The translations under genes were made by a program, and so were the position numbers. Source: Bradyrhizobium oropedii (GTDB lineage: Bacteria > Pseudomonadota > Alphaproteobacteria > Rhizobiales > Xanthobacteraceae). Taken from it: DNA of 64,000 nucleotides. Positions 1 to 7,673 of the stretch are shown here, one piece after another. Position 1 is the first letter of the stretch. Each line of letters begins with the position of its first letter. The stretch lies in assembly GCF_020889685.1 (NCBI RefSeq), contig NZ_JACMYO010000001.1:62001-126000 (forward strand). The letters are read 5' to 3'. The notes under the pieces are model-generated. The model saw only the letters and a program-made list of their open reading frames with translations. It made no database searches and was not told the DNA's origin.

Positions 1-175
1 TGGTGTCCTTGTTGATCTGGTTCAGCGTCGAGAAACGCTGAAGATTGTAACCCATTCCGTAATTGAGAACGTTCGATGTGTCGGTCGCACCCTTGACCAA
101 CTGATCGGTGGTCTGGGCGCTTGCACCGTATGATGCAAGAATCACGAGGCTTGCGGCCAGCGCAATGCGTCTCAT
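1..175 (-). CDS. PQQ-dependent alcohol dehydrogenase, N-terminal fragment (runs off left edge)
   Basis: Only the first 58 codons are present; the gene continues past the left edge. They encode a signal peptide ending near SYGASAQ, then NVLNYGMGYNLQRFSTLNQI. That is the characteristic start of the mature domain of methanol/ethanol-family quinoprotein dehydrogenases (an 'NYGM/GDYTNQRFS..L.QIN' region, also seen in the XoxF at 19790). The ATG is preceded by GGGAGGATAG, a strong ribosome binding site. The protein should be a periplasmic PQQ enzyme with an eight-bladed propeller. Whether it uses calcium or a lanthanide cannot be told, because the metal-site residues lie outside the window. It is distinct in sequence from the XoxF in this window, so the locus has two quinoproteins. 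Confidence 0.85.
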   Translation of the reverse strand, partial: MRRIALAASLVILASYGASAQTTDQLVKGATDTSNVLNYGMGYNLQRFSTLNQINKDT

Positions 176-402
176 CCTATCCTCCCAATGAACCTTTTCT
201 GCACGCCTATTCCTGACGTTGCAGACGGAACCATCGGCCTGAAACCAAAACGGGTCAATACGAAAACGTGAACGAACCCCAGCCAACCGCACAAGCCCTG
301 TTGGGCGGGTCAGGTTTTCGCTGATGCGTCCGTAGCTTACCGTCTCGTGGAATACGCAACGCCAGCGCCGCTCGCCGTTATCTCGCAGCGCGAACGGTTC
401 GA

Positions 403-648
403 TCAGCTCGAGGGCGCATGCGGACAGGCACTCGGACGTGGCTTGGTGCCCCGCTTGTCCGGCGGCACATTGCAATTGTCGATGCGCTGCTCGTCGCTCC
501 ATTTGCGTCCGAGCCGCTCCTTCCCGGTGAGCGTGCGCTGCTGAATCGCCCCCGCCGAGGCGCCGAGGGGGCTGTTCTGTGCGGACACGGGCGCGATCAG
601 GCCGAGCGCAACGAGGCAGCCCAACGTGGTCCTGCAAACATCGTTCAT
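403..648 (-). CDS. small secreted protein of unknown function
   Basis: An 81-residue product with a clear signal peptide (hydrophobic stretch LGCLVALGLIAPVSA, cleavage near VSAQ). The mature part is short, basic and Cys-containing, with the sequence LGRKWSDEQRIDNCNVPPDK. GAGGTGACCC precedes the ATG. I do not recognise a named domain. It sits between the quinoprotein fragment and lanM but points away from lanM, so any link to lanthanide metabolism is only positional. The codon pattern and the signal peptide argue that it is a real gene rather than a shadow. Confidence 0.6.
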   Translation of the reverse strand: MNDVCRTTLGCLVALGLIAPVSAQNSPLGASAGAIQQRTLTGKERLGRKWSDEQRIDNCNVPPDKRGTKPRPSACPHAPSS

Positions 649-846
649 GGGTCACCTCGTGCGTTCCGGTGCAATGCAATCGGCAGAACGCCACAGATGA
701 TCCGTGGGGTCGTCCGTTACCACCCGAAACCCGACAGGCTATCGCCGCTCAGACCAGCTGCAGGAAGGGTCGCCTGACTGCTATGATGGGCATCGATCGC
801 AGGGCGCGCTCCGCAACCCCGGCGGAGCGGCACTCAAGGGAGACCA

Positions 847-1248
847 ATGATGATTTCGCGCCGTTCACTTGCTCTGACTTTGGCCATGGCCGTCCTGTCA
901 GGTCCCGTCTTGGCGGCATCCAGCGGTCGCAACGCGCTCAAGCCGCTCGATCCCGACAATGACGGTACCGTCGATCTTGCCGAAGCCAAGAAGGCCGCCG
1001 CCGATATGTTCGCGAAGCTCGATCCTGATCACGACGGCACGCTCGACCTGCGCGAATTGCGCGGACGGCTCACCGCGAAAGAACTCGCCGCCGCGGATCC
1101 CGATCATGACGGCACCCTGACGCTCGACGAGTACCTTGCGGTGGTCGAGCAGCGCTTCAGGGCCGCCGATCCCGACAATGACGGAACGCTGGATGCGAAA
1201 GAGTTGAAGTCGCGCGCCGGCCGGGCACTGCTGCGCCTGCTCAAGTAG
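847..1248 (+). CDS. lanM: lanmodulin, periplasmic lanthanide-binding EF-hand protein
   Basis: A 133-residue protein, the same length as Methylorubrum extorquens lanmodulin as I recall it. It has a signal peptide (residues 1-23, ending PVLA) and four EF-hand loops at about residues 35-46, 59-70, 84-95 and 108-119. Each loop begins DPDxDGT and ends in Glu. The proline at loop position 2 is the lanmodulin hallmark, and the inter-loop spacings of 12, 13 and 12 residues match the family. Lanmodulin binds trivalent lanthanides in the periplasm. Loop 4 starts with Asp, where I recall Asn in the M. extorquens protein. Loop 3 has Thr92 at position 9, where Asp is usual. Loops 2 and 3 carry His at position 4. 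The start could be either Met of the MM pair; AAGGGAGACCA precedes the first. The position beside pqqA and the xox genes supports the call. Confidence 0.93.
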   Translation: MMISRRSLALTLAMAVLSGPVLAASSGRNALKPLDPDNDGTVDLAEAKKAAADMFAKLDPDHDGTLDLRELRGRLTAKELAAADPDHDGTLTLDEYLAVVEQRFRAADPDNDGTLDAKELKSRAGRALLRLLK

Positions 1249-1588
1249 GCGCGTGGCGGCGAATTTTGCCGGGCGATTCCGGAGACAGACGCCGGATTCC
1301 GCGCATAACAAAAAAAGTTGCGATTTCGCTCTTGGGCAAGACTCGACCGGCGCAATCGGGTCTGCTTATCCGCGCGTCGCTGCCCGGCGGCCGGAAAATG
1401 CCTGACAGAACAGTGTCGGAATTTCCCAGCCGTTTCAAAGCCGGGCAGACGTCAGCGAGCCGTCGTCCGTTTCGGCATGTCCAGCAGCGAAGTCGGGTCC
1501 TTACCGGCCCTGCTTGCGCCCTGGAAAAGCCAGTCCTAGCTTGCCGCGCGGCGCGAGGCTTGCGCCAACTTATACTTGGGAGAAGGAA
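1249..1588 (+). other. lanM-pqqA intergenic region, no gene seen
   Basis: About 340 bases separate lanM from pqqA. Open frames on both strands here have no recognisable product and no good ribosome binding site. The region should contain the pqqA promoter, but I could not pick a convincing -35/-10 pair. The only clear element is the pqqA Shine-Dalgarno GGGAGAAGG at its end. Confidence 0.5.
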
Positions 1589-1669
1589 ATGGCCTGGAAA
1601 ACACCGAAGATCGTCGAAGTGCCGGTGGGCATGGAAATCAACATGTACGCCTGCGCAGCGCGCAAGTAA
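1589..1669 (+). CDS. pqqA: PQQ precursor peptide PqqA
   Basis: A 26-codon gene beginning MAWKTPKIVEVPVG and containing the E-x-x-x-Y pair (Glu16, Tyr20 in MEINMY), which the radical SAM enzyme PqqE cross-links to make pyrroloquinoline quinone. GGGAGAAGGAA lies just upstream of the ATG. The product is the substrate peptide for the cofactor of XoxF (19790) and of the dehydrogenase at the left edge. No pqqB, C, D or E follows; the next 500 bases hold no recognisable gene. This is therefore an orphan copy, with the rest of the pathway presumably elsewhere. A long hairpin follows it directly. Identification is firm because the peptide is highly conserved. Confidence 0.95.
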   Translation: MAWKTPKIVEVPVGMEINMYACAARK

Positions 1670-1693
1670 TCCAAGATAAGTAACGTGAGACAG

Positions 1694-1734
1694 CCTGCCC
1701 GGTTCGTGCAGCTTGCTGCATCGAGCCGGGCAGG
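1694..1734 (+). terminator. long stem-loop downstream of pqqA
   Basis: The arms CCTGCCCGGTTCG-TGCAGC and GCTGCATCGAGCCGGGCAGG pair over about 18 base pairs. There is one G-T wobble, one bulged A and a TT loop. It starts 25 bases after the pqqA stop. There is no U-tract, so it may stabilise or process the short pqqA transcript instead of acting as an intrinsic terminator. Confidence 0.7.
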
Positions 1735-2175
1735 TGTCTTCCGCGGCCGCGATGCTGCCGCTCGCATAGCTTCCCTCGCATCCTCTCCAAAAAGACCTTG
1801 AGAGTGACACCGCCTGCGCGATTGGCGGGCTGCATCGGTTTGTCTTGCCGTGACGGTCAAGGCGGTGGCCCGGCGACCACGAATGTCTAAATCAAGCGAG
1901 CGCGTTCGGGGGTCGTGGTGTCCGCGGCGATCGCTGCCGCCCAGTGCCCACGCCGAGGTCGGTGCGGGTGAATTCCGGAGTCGGACCACCGGGCGCTCCG
2001 CCAGGCATGGCGGCCGCTACACACGCTCTTTCAGGAAATGGAGCTGGAGCTCGTAACGACCACGAATTTTCGTTCCTTCAGGTTCCCGTCCTTTCACGGG
2101 GCTGTGAAACACTGATTTGGCTGATTACGTATTTCGTCGTGGTATCTATTTCATGAGCACGCTTAGGGATCGCGC
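1735..2175. other. intergenic region after the pqqA hairpin, no gene seen
   Basis: About 440 bases without a supportable gene on either strand. I looked specifically for a pqqB start and saw none. Open frames here lack ribosome binding sites, signal peptides and known motifs. Confidence 0.5.
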
Positions 2176-2412
2176 ATGAACCCGATTGATCTGATCGTCA
2201 CTGTATGTGCCGTGCTGTCACCCGCCACCTGCGAGGAGCAGCATCTAGTGTTCAACTGGAATGGTTCGCTGCAGCAATGCGCCATGGCCGCGCCGCCTTA
2301 CATCGCGCAATGGGTCGGCGAACATCCGAAATGGACCGCGGTCCGTTGGCGTTGCGAATATCCGCACAGCAATGACCACGCCGGCACCGACGGCAAACCG
2401 TCCGCGGGCTAG
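2176..2412 (+). CDS. small cysteine-containing protein, unknown function
   Basis: A 78-residue product with a short hydrophobic N-terminus (LIVTVCAVLSPATC) and four cysteines spread through a Trp-rich core (QWVGEHPKWTAVRWRC). AGGGATCGCGC precedes the ATG. The composition suggests a small exported or membrane-attached protein stabilised by disulfides. I do not recognise a named family. It converges with the gene at 2417-2770, only four bases away. Confidence 0.55.
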   Translation: MNPIDLIVTVCAVLSPATCEEQHLVFNWNGSLQQCAMAAPPYIAQWVGEHPKWTAVRWRCEYPHSNDHAGTDGKPSAG

Positions 2413-2416
2413 CGCT

Positions 2417-2770
2417 CTATTTGTTGCAGTCCTTCAGATCCTTGTCGGAGACCGAGAACACGGCGTCGGCCTTGATCTCGATGTCGCGGGCGACACACTG
2501 CTTGCCTCCGCTGTAGCCGACCTTGGCGTCGTAGTGGCCGGGCTCGACGCCGGTGATGCGCAGGCGCTCGTCGTGGTCGACTTCCTTGTCCTTGTCGTTG
2601 AGCGTCTGGTTGGGACCCCATTCATTCTTGCCGGCGGGCGACAGCTCGAAGCTCGAGATCGTCGCGCTGGTCAGATTCCACAGCCGAATGCCCTTGCCCT
2701 TGCCTTGGGCGAGCACCGTTGCCGGCAGCACGAGCAACGCAACGCCAACGACAATCAACCCACGCGACAT
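2417..2770 (-). CDS. periplasmic protein of unknown function
   Basis: 117 residues with a signal peptide (hydrophobic core LIVVGVALLVLPATVLA, cleavage near LAQ). The mature domain reads RLWNLTSATISSFELSPAG and ends with Cys-containing beta-rich sequence, consistent with a small beta-sandwich. GGGAGAGGCTGA precedes the ATG. It lies downstream of, and in the same direction as, the ABC transporter at 2812-5232 (gap 41 bases), so it may be co-transcribed and act on the same substrate in the periplasm. No family name can be given. Confidence 0.6.
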   Translation of the reverse strand: MSRGLIVVGVALLVLPATVLAQGKGKGIRLWNLTSATISSFELSPAGKNEWGPNQTLNDKDKEVDHDERLRITGVEPGHYDAKVGYSGGKQCVARDIEIKADAVFSVSDKDLKDCNK

Positions 2771-2811
2771 TCAGCCTCTCCCTACCGCTTTCGTCCAAGG
2801 ATGACGGCGTC

Positions 2812-3522
2812 TCACATATTTGCAAGGTCCAACTGTGCGAGCTGCCGCTTGATTTCGCCGATCTCGGGCTCGCTGCGCACCGCACGTGGCGCCGCGATGG
2901 TTTCGACGTGAAGGATTCGGGCCGGGCACGCCGACAGGAAGAACAGGCGGTCGCCGAGGCGGACCGCGTCGTCGAGATCGTGGGTGACCAGGAGCGTCAT
3001 CATCTTCCGGCTGGCCACCAGGGTGGCGACCTGATCGCGCAGCCGTCCGGCGAGCGCATTGTCGAGCGAGGCCAGCGGCTCGTCGAGGATCAGGAAATCC
3101 GGCTCGATGGCAAAGGCCCGGGCAAGCGCGACGCGGCGGGCGAGGCCGAGCGACAACTCACCGGGAAAATGGTTGCGGTGCGCGCTCAGTTCGAGCACCT
3201 CGAACAGCGCGGACAGCGTGCGCTCGTCGACATCAGGTGCGGCCAGCCGGACGTTCTCCTCGACGGTGCGCCAGGGCAACAGCCGCGGCTCCTGGAACAC
3301 CATGCCAAGGCGCATGCCGGGCGAGCGTGTGACACGACCTTCGTAGTTGCTATCGAGTCCGGCGAGTATCCGCAGCAGGGTGCTCTTGCCGCAGCCGGAC
3401 GGGCCGAACAGCACGCCAACCTCGCCGGCGTTCAAGCTGAAGGTGACGTTGTCGAGCACGTCGTGCCGCTTCCCGGCCGCGCTCTCGAAACTCTTGCCTG
3501 TGATATTGACCTCAAGCTGCAC
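2812..3522 (-). CDS. ABC transporter ATP-binding protein, NitT/TauT type
   Basis: 236 residues. Walker A is GPSGCGKST (about residue 41), the Q-loop is FQEPRLLPW, the signature is LSLGLARRVALARA (an LSGGQ variant) and Walker B is FLILDEP, followed by the H-loop THD. The FQEPRLLPW signature is typical of SsuB/TauB/NrtD-like importers of sulfonates, taurine, nitrate or cyanate. The GTG start overlaps the end of the permease gene by 11 bases, so the two are translationally coupled. The substrate is unknown. Its place inside a lanthanide/methanol locus is unusual and may mean that it serves that metabolism. Confidence 0.85.
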   Translation of the reverse strand: MQLEVNITGKSFESAAGKRHDVLDNVTFSLNAGEVGVLFGPSGCGKSTLLRILAGLDSNYEGRVTRSPGMRLGMVFQEPRLLPWRTVEENVRLAAPDVDERTLSALFEVLELSAHRNHFPGELSLGLARRVALARAFAIEPDFLILDEPLASLDNALAGRLRDQVATLVASRKMMTLLVTHDLDDAVRLGDRLFFLSACPARILHVETIAAPRAVRSEPEIGEIKRQLAQLDLANM

Positions 3523-4249
3523 GGAGCCGCCACCGCGTTAGCCTGGTTTCAAACGGCTGCACCAGCAAGGTCTCGATGACGAGCACGACGCCTGCAAAGC
3601 TCAACGAGTAGGCGAGCAGCAGGGGGATGTCGAACAGCTGGAAAGCGACGCCGATCTCGAACCCGACGCCGTTCGGGCGGCCCAGATATTCGGCGACCAG
3701 TACGATCTTCCAGACCAGCGAGAGCCCGGAGCGCGCAGCGGCTGCAATGTAGGGCGCGAGCTGCGGCAAGATCACATGCCTGAACGCGCGGCCGCGTGGA
3801 ATGGCGAATGCCGTCGCCATCTCGTCGAGCGCCGGGTCGAGCGCGCGAGCGCCCTCGCGCAGCGTGACCACGGCGGTCGGCAGCTTGTTGATGGCGATCG
3901 CCGTGATGGCCGCAACCTCGGTCAGTCCGGCCCAAATGTAGGCAAGCACGATGACGACCAGCGCCGGCAGGTTGAGCAGCAGGATCAGCCAGGGATCGCC
4001 GAGGCGATTGGCGAGCGACACGCGACCCATCAGGTAGCCGATCGCCGAGCCGAGGGCCATCGCAAGGGTGAAGGCCAGCGCGACGCGGGCCAGCGTTGCG
4101 CCGAGATTGACGAACAGCGCGCCTGACCGGGCTTCGGTGGCGAGCACCGCAAGCACCGCCGGCGGCGCCGGCAGCTTCGCATCGCCGATCATGAGCGAGG
4201 CTATCCACCAGGTCGCGATGAACAGCGCGAAGGACAGGAGACGCAGCAC
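3512..4249 (-). CDS. ABC transporter permease, NitT/TauT type
   Basis: 245 residues with about six membrane segments. It carries the EAA-like loop of binding-protein-dependent permeases near residues 140-170 (LDEMATAFAIPRGRAFRHVI..). The start is GTG, with GGGAGACTAGCG upstream; it begins two bases after the stop of the binding protein gene. It should form the channel for the importer made with the genes on either side. The family resembles SsuC/TauC. Confidence 0.85.
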   Translation of the reverse strand: MLRLLSFALFIATWWIASLMIGDAKLPAPPAVLAVLATEARSGALFVNLGATLARVALAFTLAMALGSAIGYLMGRVSLANRLGDPWLILLLNLPALVVIVLAYIWAGLTEVAAITAIAINKLPTAVVTLREGARALDPALDEMATAFAIPRGRAFRHVILPQLAPYIAAAARSGLSLVWKIVLVAEYLGRPNGVGFEIGVAFQLFDIPLLLAYSLSFAGVVLVIETLLVQPFETRLTRWRLRAA

Positions 4250-4251
4250 CG

Positions 4252-5232
4252 CTAGTCTCCCGGGATCGCTTGATAGAAGGTGCCGGGATCGAGCTCGGTC
4301 GCCGTCCCGACCAGATCGCGGCCGCCGAGTTGCACCAGCACCCGGTAGAGCACGCGGGCATCCGCTTCTTCGTCAGCGATCGGACGGCGAGGGATGCCTT
4401 CGCGGTAGCGATCGCGATAGGCATGCAGCGTTGCGGCATCCTGCGCGCCGGTGAGCGGCGCGATCGCGTCCCATTCGGCATCTGAGGTCGCAAGGATATC
4501 CTTTGCGGCACGCGTCACGGCGATGAAACGGGCCACCAGATCCTTGTTGGAATTGGCCCAGCCTTCGTCGAACACGTAGCCGATCATCGCGATGCGGCCC
4601 TTGCTGCCGAGCTTTTTCAGGACGTCTTCCATGCCGGCGAGACGGCGGAAGCCCTTGGCTTCAAGCGCGGCGCAGAAATTCCAGTAGTTGAGCATCGCGT
4701 CCATCTCGCCGTCGAGCGTCTTGGCGGCCAGCAGCGGCGGCGCGCCGTAGACGATGGTCGACTGCGACTTCAGGTCGACGCCGTCCTGCTTCAATGCGGC
4801 CTGCAGCAACAGCCAGTTCTTGTCGATCGCGCCGCCGGCAATCGCAAGCTTGCGTCCCTTGAGGTCCGCGAGCGTCTTGACCGCGGAGGAGTCCGACACC
4901 ATCACGGCGCCCAGCGCGCTCGAATAGGGATAGAATTGCAGCTTGGCGCCGAGCGAACGTTCGCGCGACACCCAGGGCCAGTCGGACACCATCACGTCGG
5001 CCGTGCCGGAGCGCAGCGCGATCTTGCCGGCCTCGGGGCTGGCGAGCTCGACGACGTCGATCGACAGATTGGCCTTCTTGTCGAGACCGTGGGAGCGAAT
5101 GACGGCCAGTTCCCAGGCCAGCGTTCCGGTCTTCTGCGCTGCAACGCGGATGGTCTCCGCGGAGCACGAGGTGCCGAACTGCATGACCGCCAGAACTGCC
5201 GCAGCCAACACCGTGCGTACAGAGATGATCAT
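4252..5232 (-). CDS. ABC transporter substrate-binding protein, NMT1/SsuA-like
   Basis: About 326 residues starting MIISVRTVLAAAVL, with a signal peptide ending near SCSAE. The mature protein has the type 2 periplasmic-binding fold typical of NitT/TauT systems, with IRVAAQKTGTLAWELAVIR at the start and LKGRKLAIAGGAIDKNWLL in the middle. A longer frame extends upstream, but this start places the signal peptide correctly. It heads the three-gene operon binding protein-permease-ATPase. Sulfonates, nitrogen compounds or an unknown ligand are all possible. It is divergent from the small gene at 5318. Confidence 0.82.
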   Translation of the reverse strand: MIISVRTVLAAAVLAVMQFGTSCSAETIRVAAQKTGTLAWELAVIRSHGLDKKANLSIDVVELASPEAGKIALRSGTADVMVSDWPWVSRERSLGAKLQFYPYSSALGAVMVSDSSAVKTLADLKGRKLAIAGGAIDKNWLLLQAALKQDGVDLKSQSTIVYGAPPLLAAKTLDGEMDAMLNYWNFCAALEAKGFRRLAGMEDVLKKLGSKGRIAMIGYVFDEGWANSNKDLVARFIAVTRAAKDILATSDAEWDAIAPLTGAQDAATLHAYRDRYREGIPRRPIADEEADARVLYRVLVQLGGRDLVGTATELDPGTFYQAIPGD

Positions 5233-5317
5233 CGTTTGTTGAGCCACTTCCCCGAATGTTTCTTTTCTGATCAACATCCATAGCATAGCTTGCGGAAAGA
5301 GAAGAGGAAGCAGGACC

Positions 5318-5674
5318 ATGGCAGGAGCTGGCATGCTACGACCGATTGTCGCCATCCTGGCGCTCGCCGGGACGGCCGTCACCGTGCGGGCCCAGGAGAT
5401 CAATGACTATCCGACCTCGGCGCGGGCGGAATATGTGTTCGGCTGCATGAAGGCCAATGGCGAATCCAGGCAGTCGATCGAGCAATGTTCGTGCTCGATC
5501 GACGTGGTCGCCTCGATCATCCCCTATGATCGCTACGTCACCGCCGAGACCGTGCTGAGCATGGCGCAGGTGCGCGGCAATCTGGGCGGCCAGTTCCGCT
5601 CGTCCGAGCAGGCAGCGAACGCGCTCAACGACCTCAGGCGCGCCCAGGCCGAAGCCGAAGTCAGGTGCTTTTAG
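5318..5674 (+). CDS. secreted cysteine-rich protein, unknown function
   Basis: 118 residues with a signal peptide (IVAILALAGTAVTVRAQ) and a mature domain with conserved-looking cysteines: FGCM, QCSCS and a C-terminal RCF. The ATG follows GGAAGCAGGACC. It lies between the ABC binding protein (divergent) and the SoxYZ-like carrier (convergent), inside the quinoprotein auxiliary block. I infer a periplasmic accessory role by context only; no domain is recognised. Confidence 0.6.
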   Translation: MAGAGMLRPIVAILALAGTAVTVRAQEINDYPTSARAEYVFGCMKANGESRQSIEQCSCSIDVVASIIPYDRYVTAETVLSMAQVRGNLGGQFRSSEQAANALNDLRRAQAEAEVRCF

Positions 5675-5709
5675 CGTTTGATCGTGAGAACGCGTCAGGG
5701 CCGCTAATT

Positions 5710-6533
5710 CTAGGTCCCGGGATTCTCGACCTTCCATTCGTGCTCGAAGATGTGCCCGTCGGTGTCCTTGGCTTCGGCACGGAAGTGCTCGGCGCCATTC
5801 GAGACGTAGGTGAAGCGGATATTGGGGTCCTCGGAAATCGAGATTCCACCCTCCATCGCGAGCACCGGACTGTCGTCCTGCCAGATGTGCAGCTCGTTGA
5901 CGAAGAAGGCCGGGATATACAGCTGCGTGACCTGGTCCATCTGCAGGCCTGAATTGTTCGGATGCCCGATCATGATCTGGGCTTCCCGCGTGCTCGTCGC
6001 CGGCCCCTGTTCGGACGTTGCGAATTGCCGGTAGCGCATCTGGCCGAGCCGGTTCTTTGCTTCCTCGACGTTCTTGCCGGCCGGCGCCGAGCAGCCGCCT
6101 GATGCCTTGACGTAGACCTTGCTCACATAGAGCCTGCCGTCGCTGAGCTCCGCGACGGCGTGGACGTTGGTGTAATTGTTGACGCGGACGCGGGTCGATA
6201 TCTCGGTGACGTTGGCGTTCGGCCCCAGCGTGAACTTCGCTGCCATCGGCGCGGGATTCTCATCGATGACGAGCGTGATCGCGACGACGCGGCGGCTGTC
6301 GGTGGGCTGTAGCTTGCTGCGCAGCGTCACCGGAACGATCGCGGCGTCTTCCGCGCGCGTCGGCATCTCGATGCCGATGACGTCGTTGCCGTCATTCATC
6401 GGACGGTTGCTGAAGATGTCCTGGACGAGGCCCGGCCAGGGATCATAGGTCTCGGCCGCGGGCGCAGCCGTGTGCCCACCGCGATCGTGAGGAGGCTGGC
6501 AACGCAAAGCAGGCGGGCGCGATGTCCGGTCAT
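5710..6533 (-). pseudogene. quinoprotein dehydrogenase-associated SoxYZ-like carrier, frameshifted in the signal peptide
   Basis: The main frame encodes about 255 residues matching the SoxYZ-like carrier family linked to PQQ dehydrogenases. It has an N-terminal SoxY-like half with a Gly/Cys site (KASGGCSAP) and a SoxZ-like C-terminal half ending HEWKVENPGT. In this frame the start would be a TTG with no leader. A good leader, MTGHRARLLCVASLLTIAVG, begins with ATG at 6533 in another frame and runs out of phase at a short G tract (plus-strand CCC at 6475-6477). One more G there would fuse the leader to HTAAPAAETYDPWPG. I therefore call one gene of about 274 codons with an apparent one-base deletion. 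It is followed upstream by the metallohydrolase, its usual partner. Confidence 0.75.
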
Positions 6534-6576
6534 TTCGCGAAATCCTATGCGAGCGGCGTCATTATAGGACCAACAG

Positions 6577-7503
6577 CTACTCCCATTCAATTTCCGAGAA
6601 TGCTGCAGTTGCGTTGCGGGCGTTGTAATCGTCGAACAATTGCCAGCGCGGTCGCTCGCCGTCCGCGGCATGATCCGCCGCGGCCGTGATCGGCTTGCCG
6701 CTTGCGATCAGCGCACGAATGTCTGCGGCCAGCGTCTCAAGATAACGCCGTTCGTCGGCAAGCGCTGCGGGCCACGCGCTCATGGGTCCGTGACCGGGAA
6801 CCACGCGTGCGGCGGGGATCGCCGCGATGTCGTCCAGCGCGCGCAACCAACCCTTGAGGCTGCCGTCGACCACAGGAATATGCTCGAGAAACACCATATC
6901 GCCTGCAAACAGGGTCTTGGTGCGCTCATCGAAGACCGTGAGGTCGTTGTCGCTATGGGCGGGTGGCCATGCCTTCAGGGTGAGGGTCCGTCCGCCGAGG
7001 TCGAGCTTCAGCGTGTCGTCGACCAGCACGGTCGGGGGAATGATCCGGACTTCGTCGATCAGCGCATCGCCCATGGTCCGGCGAAACCCGTCGAGATAGA
7101 ATTGCCCACGCGCAGCCAGCGCGCGGGGCATGGCCTTGTGGCCGACGAAGCCGGTCCTGTCGCCGACGAACGCCGCGTTGCCGAAGCTGTGGTCCGGATG
7201 GGCGTGGGTGTTGATCACGTAGCGGATCGGCTTGTTGCTGTGGCTGCGGATCGCGGCGAGCAATTGCCGTCCTTCGCGGACGCTGCCGCCGGTGTCGATG
7301 ACGGCAATGGCGCTGTCGCCGACCACGAATCCCACATTGGCGATGGCACCTTCGTTCTCGCTGGTCATCAATGCGGTGACCCCGATGTGAACGAAGATTC
7401 CGGGAGCGACTTCGCTCACAGGCAATTCCGCCTCTTGCGCCCGCGCTATGGTCGGCGCCCAAAGCATCAGGAGCAGCGCAAGCACCGAACCGCCATGAGC
7501 CAT
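6577..7503 (-). CDS. quinoprotein relay system zinc metallohydrolase (MBL fold)
   Basis: 308 residues with a signal peptide ending near IARAQ and a metallo-beta-lactamase fold. The Zn motif is [11 protein letters not shown] (HxHxDH, about residues 99-104), with further ligands in [15 protein letters not shown] and PGHGP. Families of this type occur with SoxYZ-like carriers next to PQQ dehydrogenases and have been named 'quinoprotein relay system' proteins. Their reaction is not established. It precedes the SoxYZ-like gene by 43 bases on the same strand, so the two are probably one transcript. Confidence 0.83.
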   Translation of the reverse strand: MAHGGSVLALLLMLWAPTIARAQEAELPVSEVAPGIFVHIGVTALMTSENEGAIANVGFVVGDSAIAVIDTGGSVREGRQLLAAIRSHSNKPIRYVINTHAHPDHSFGNAAFVGDRTGFVGHKAMPRALAARGQFYLDGFRRTMGDALIDEVRIIPPTVLVDDTLKLDLGGRTLTLKAWPPAHSDNDLTVFDERTKTLFAGDMVFLEHIPVVDGSLKGWLRALDDIAAIPAARVVPGHGPMSAWPAALADERRYLETLAADIRALIASGKPITAAADHAADGERPRWQLFDDYNARNATAAFSEIEWE

Positions 7504-7673
7504 GTTTCCGCCTCAGTTTTTCCGGAACGCGCGATCGATGTCGCCGCGCTCAAGTTTGCGCTGCAACAAGCAGCGCGGCGCCGTCGCGATCATTATCATC
7601 CCTGTTGCACGTCGTGGTGCACTGGGCAATTGCTGGATATTGGCGACATGTCCGAACAAGAGGAGACCACGTA

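Noticed and set aside
847..1248. Calmodulin-like calcium protein as the identity of the EF-hand gene
   Set aside because: All four loops have Pro at position 2 and only 12-13 residues between loops, which fits lanmodulin and not calmodulin.
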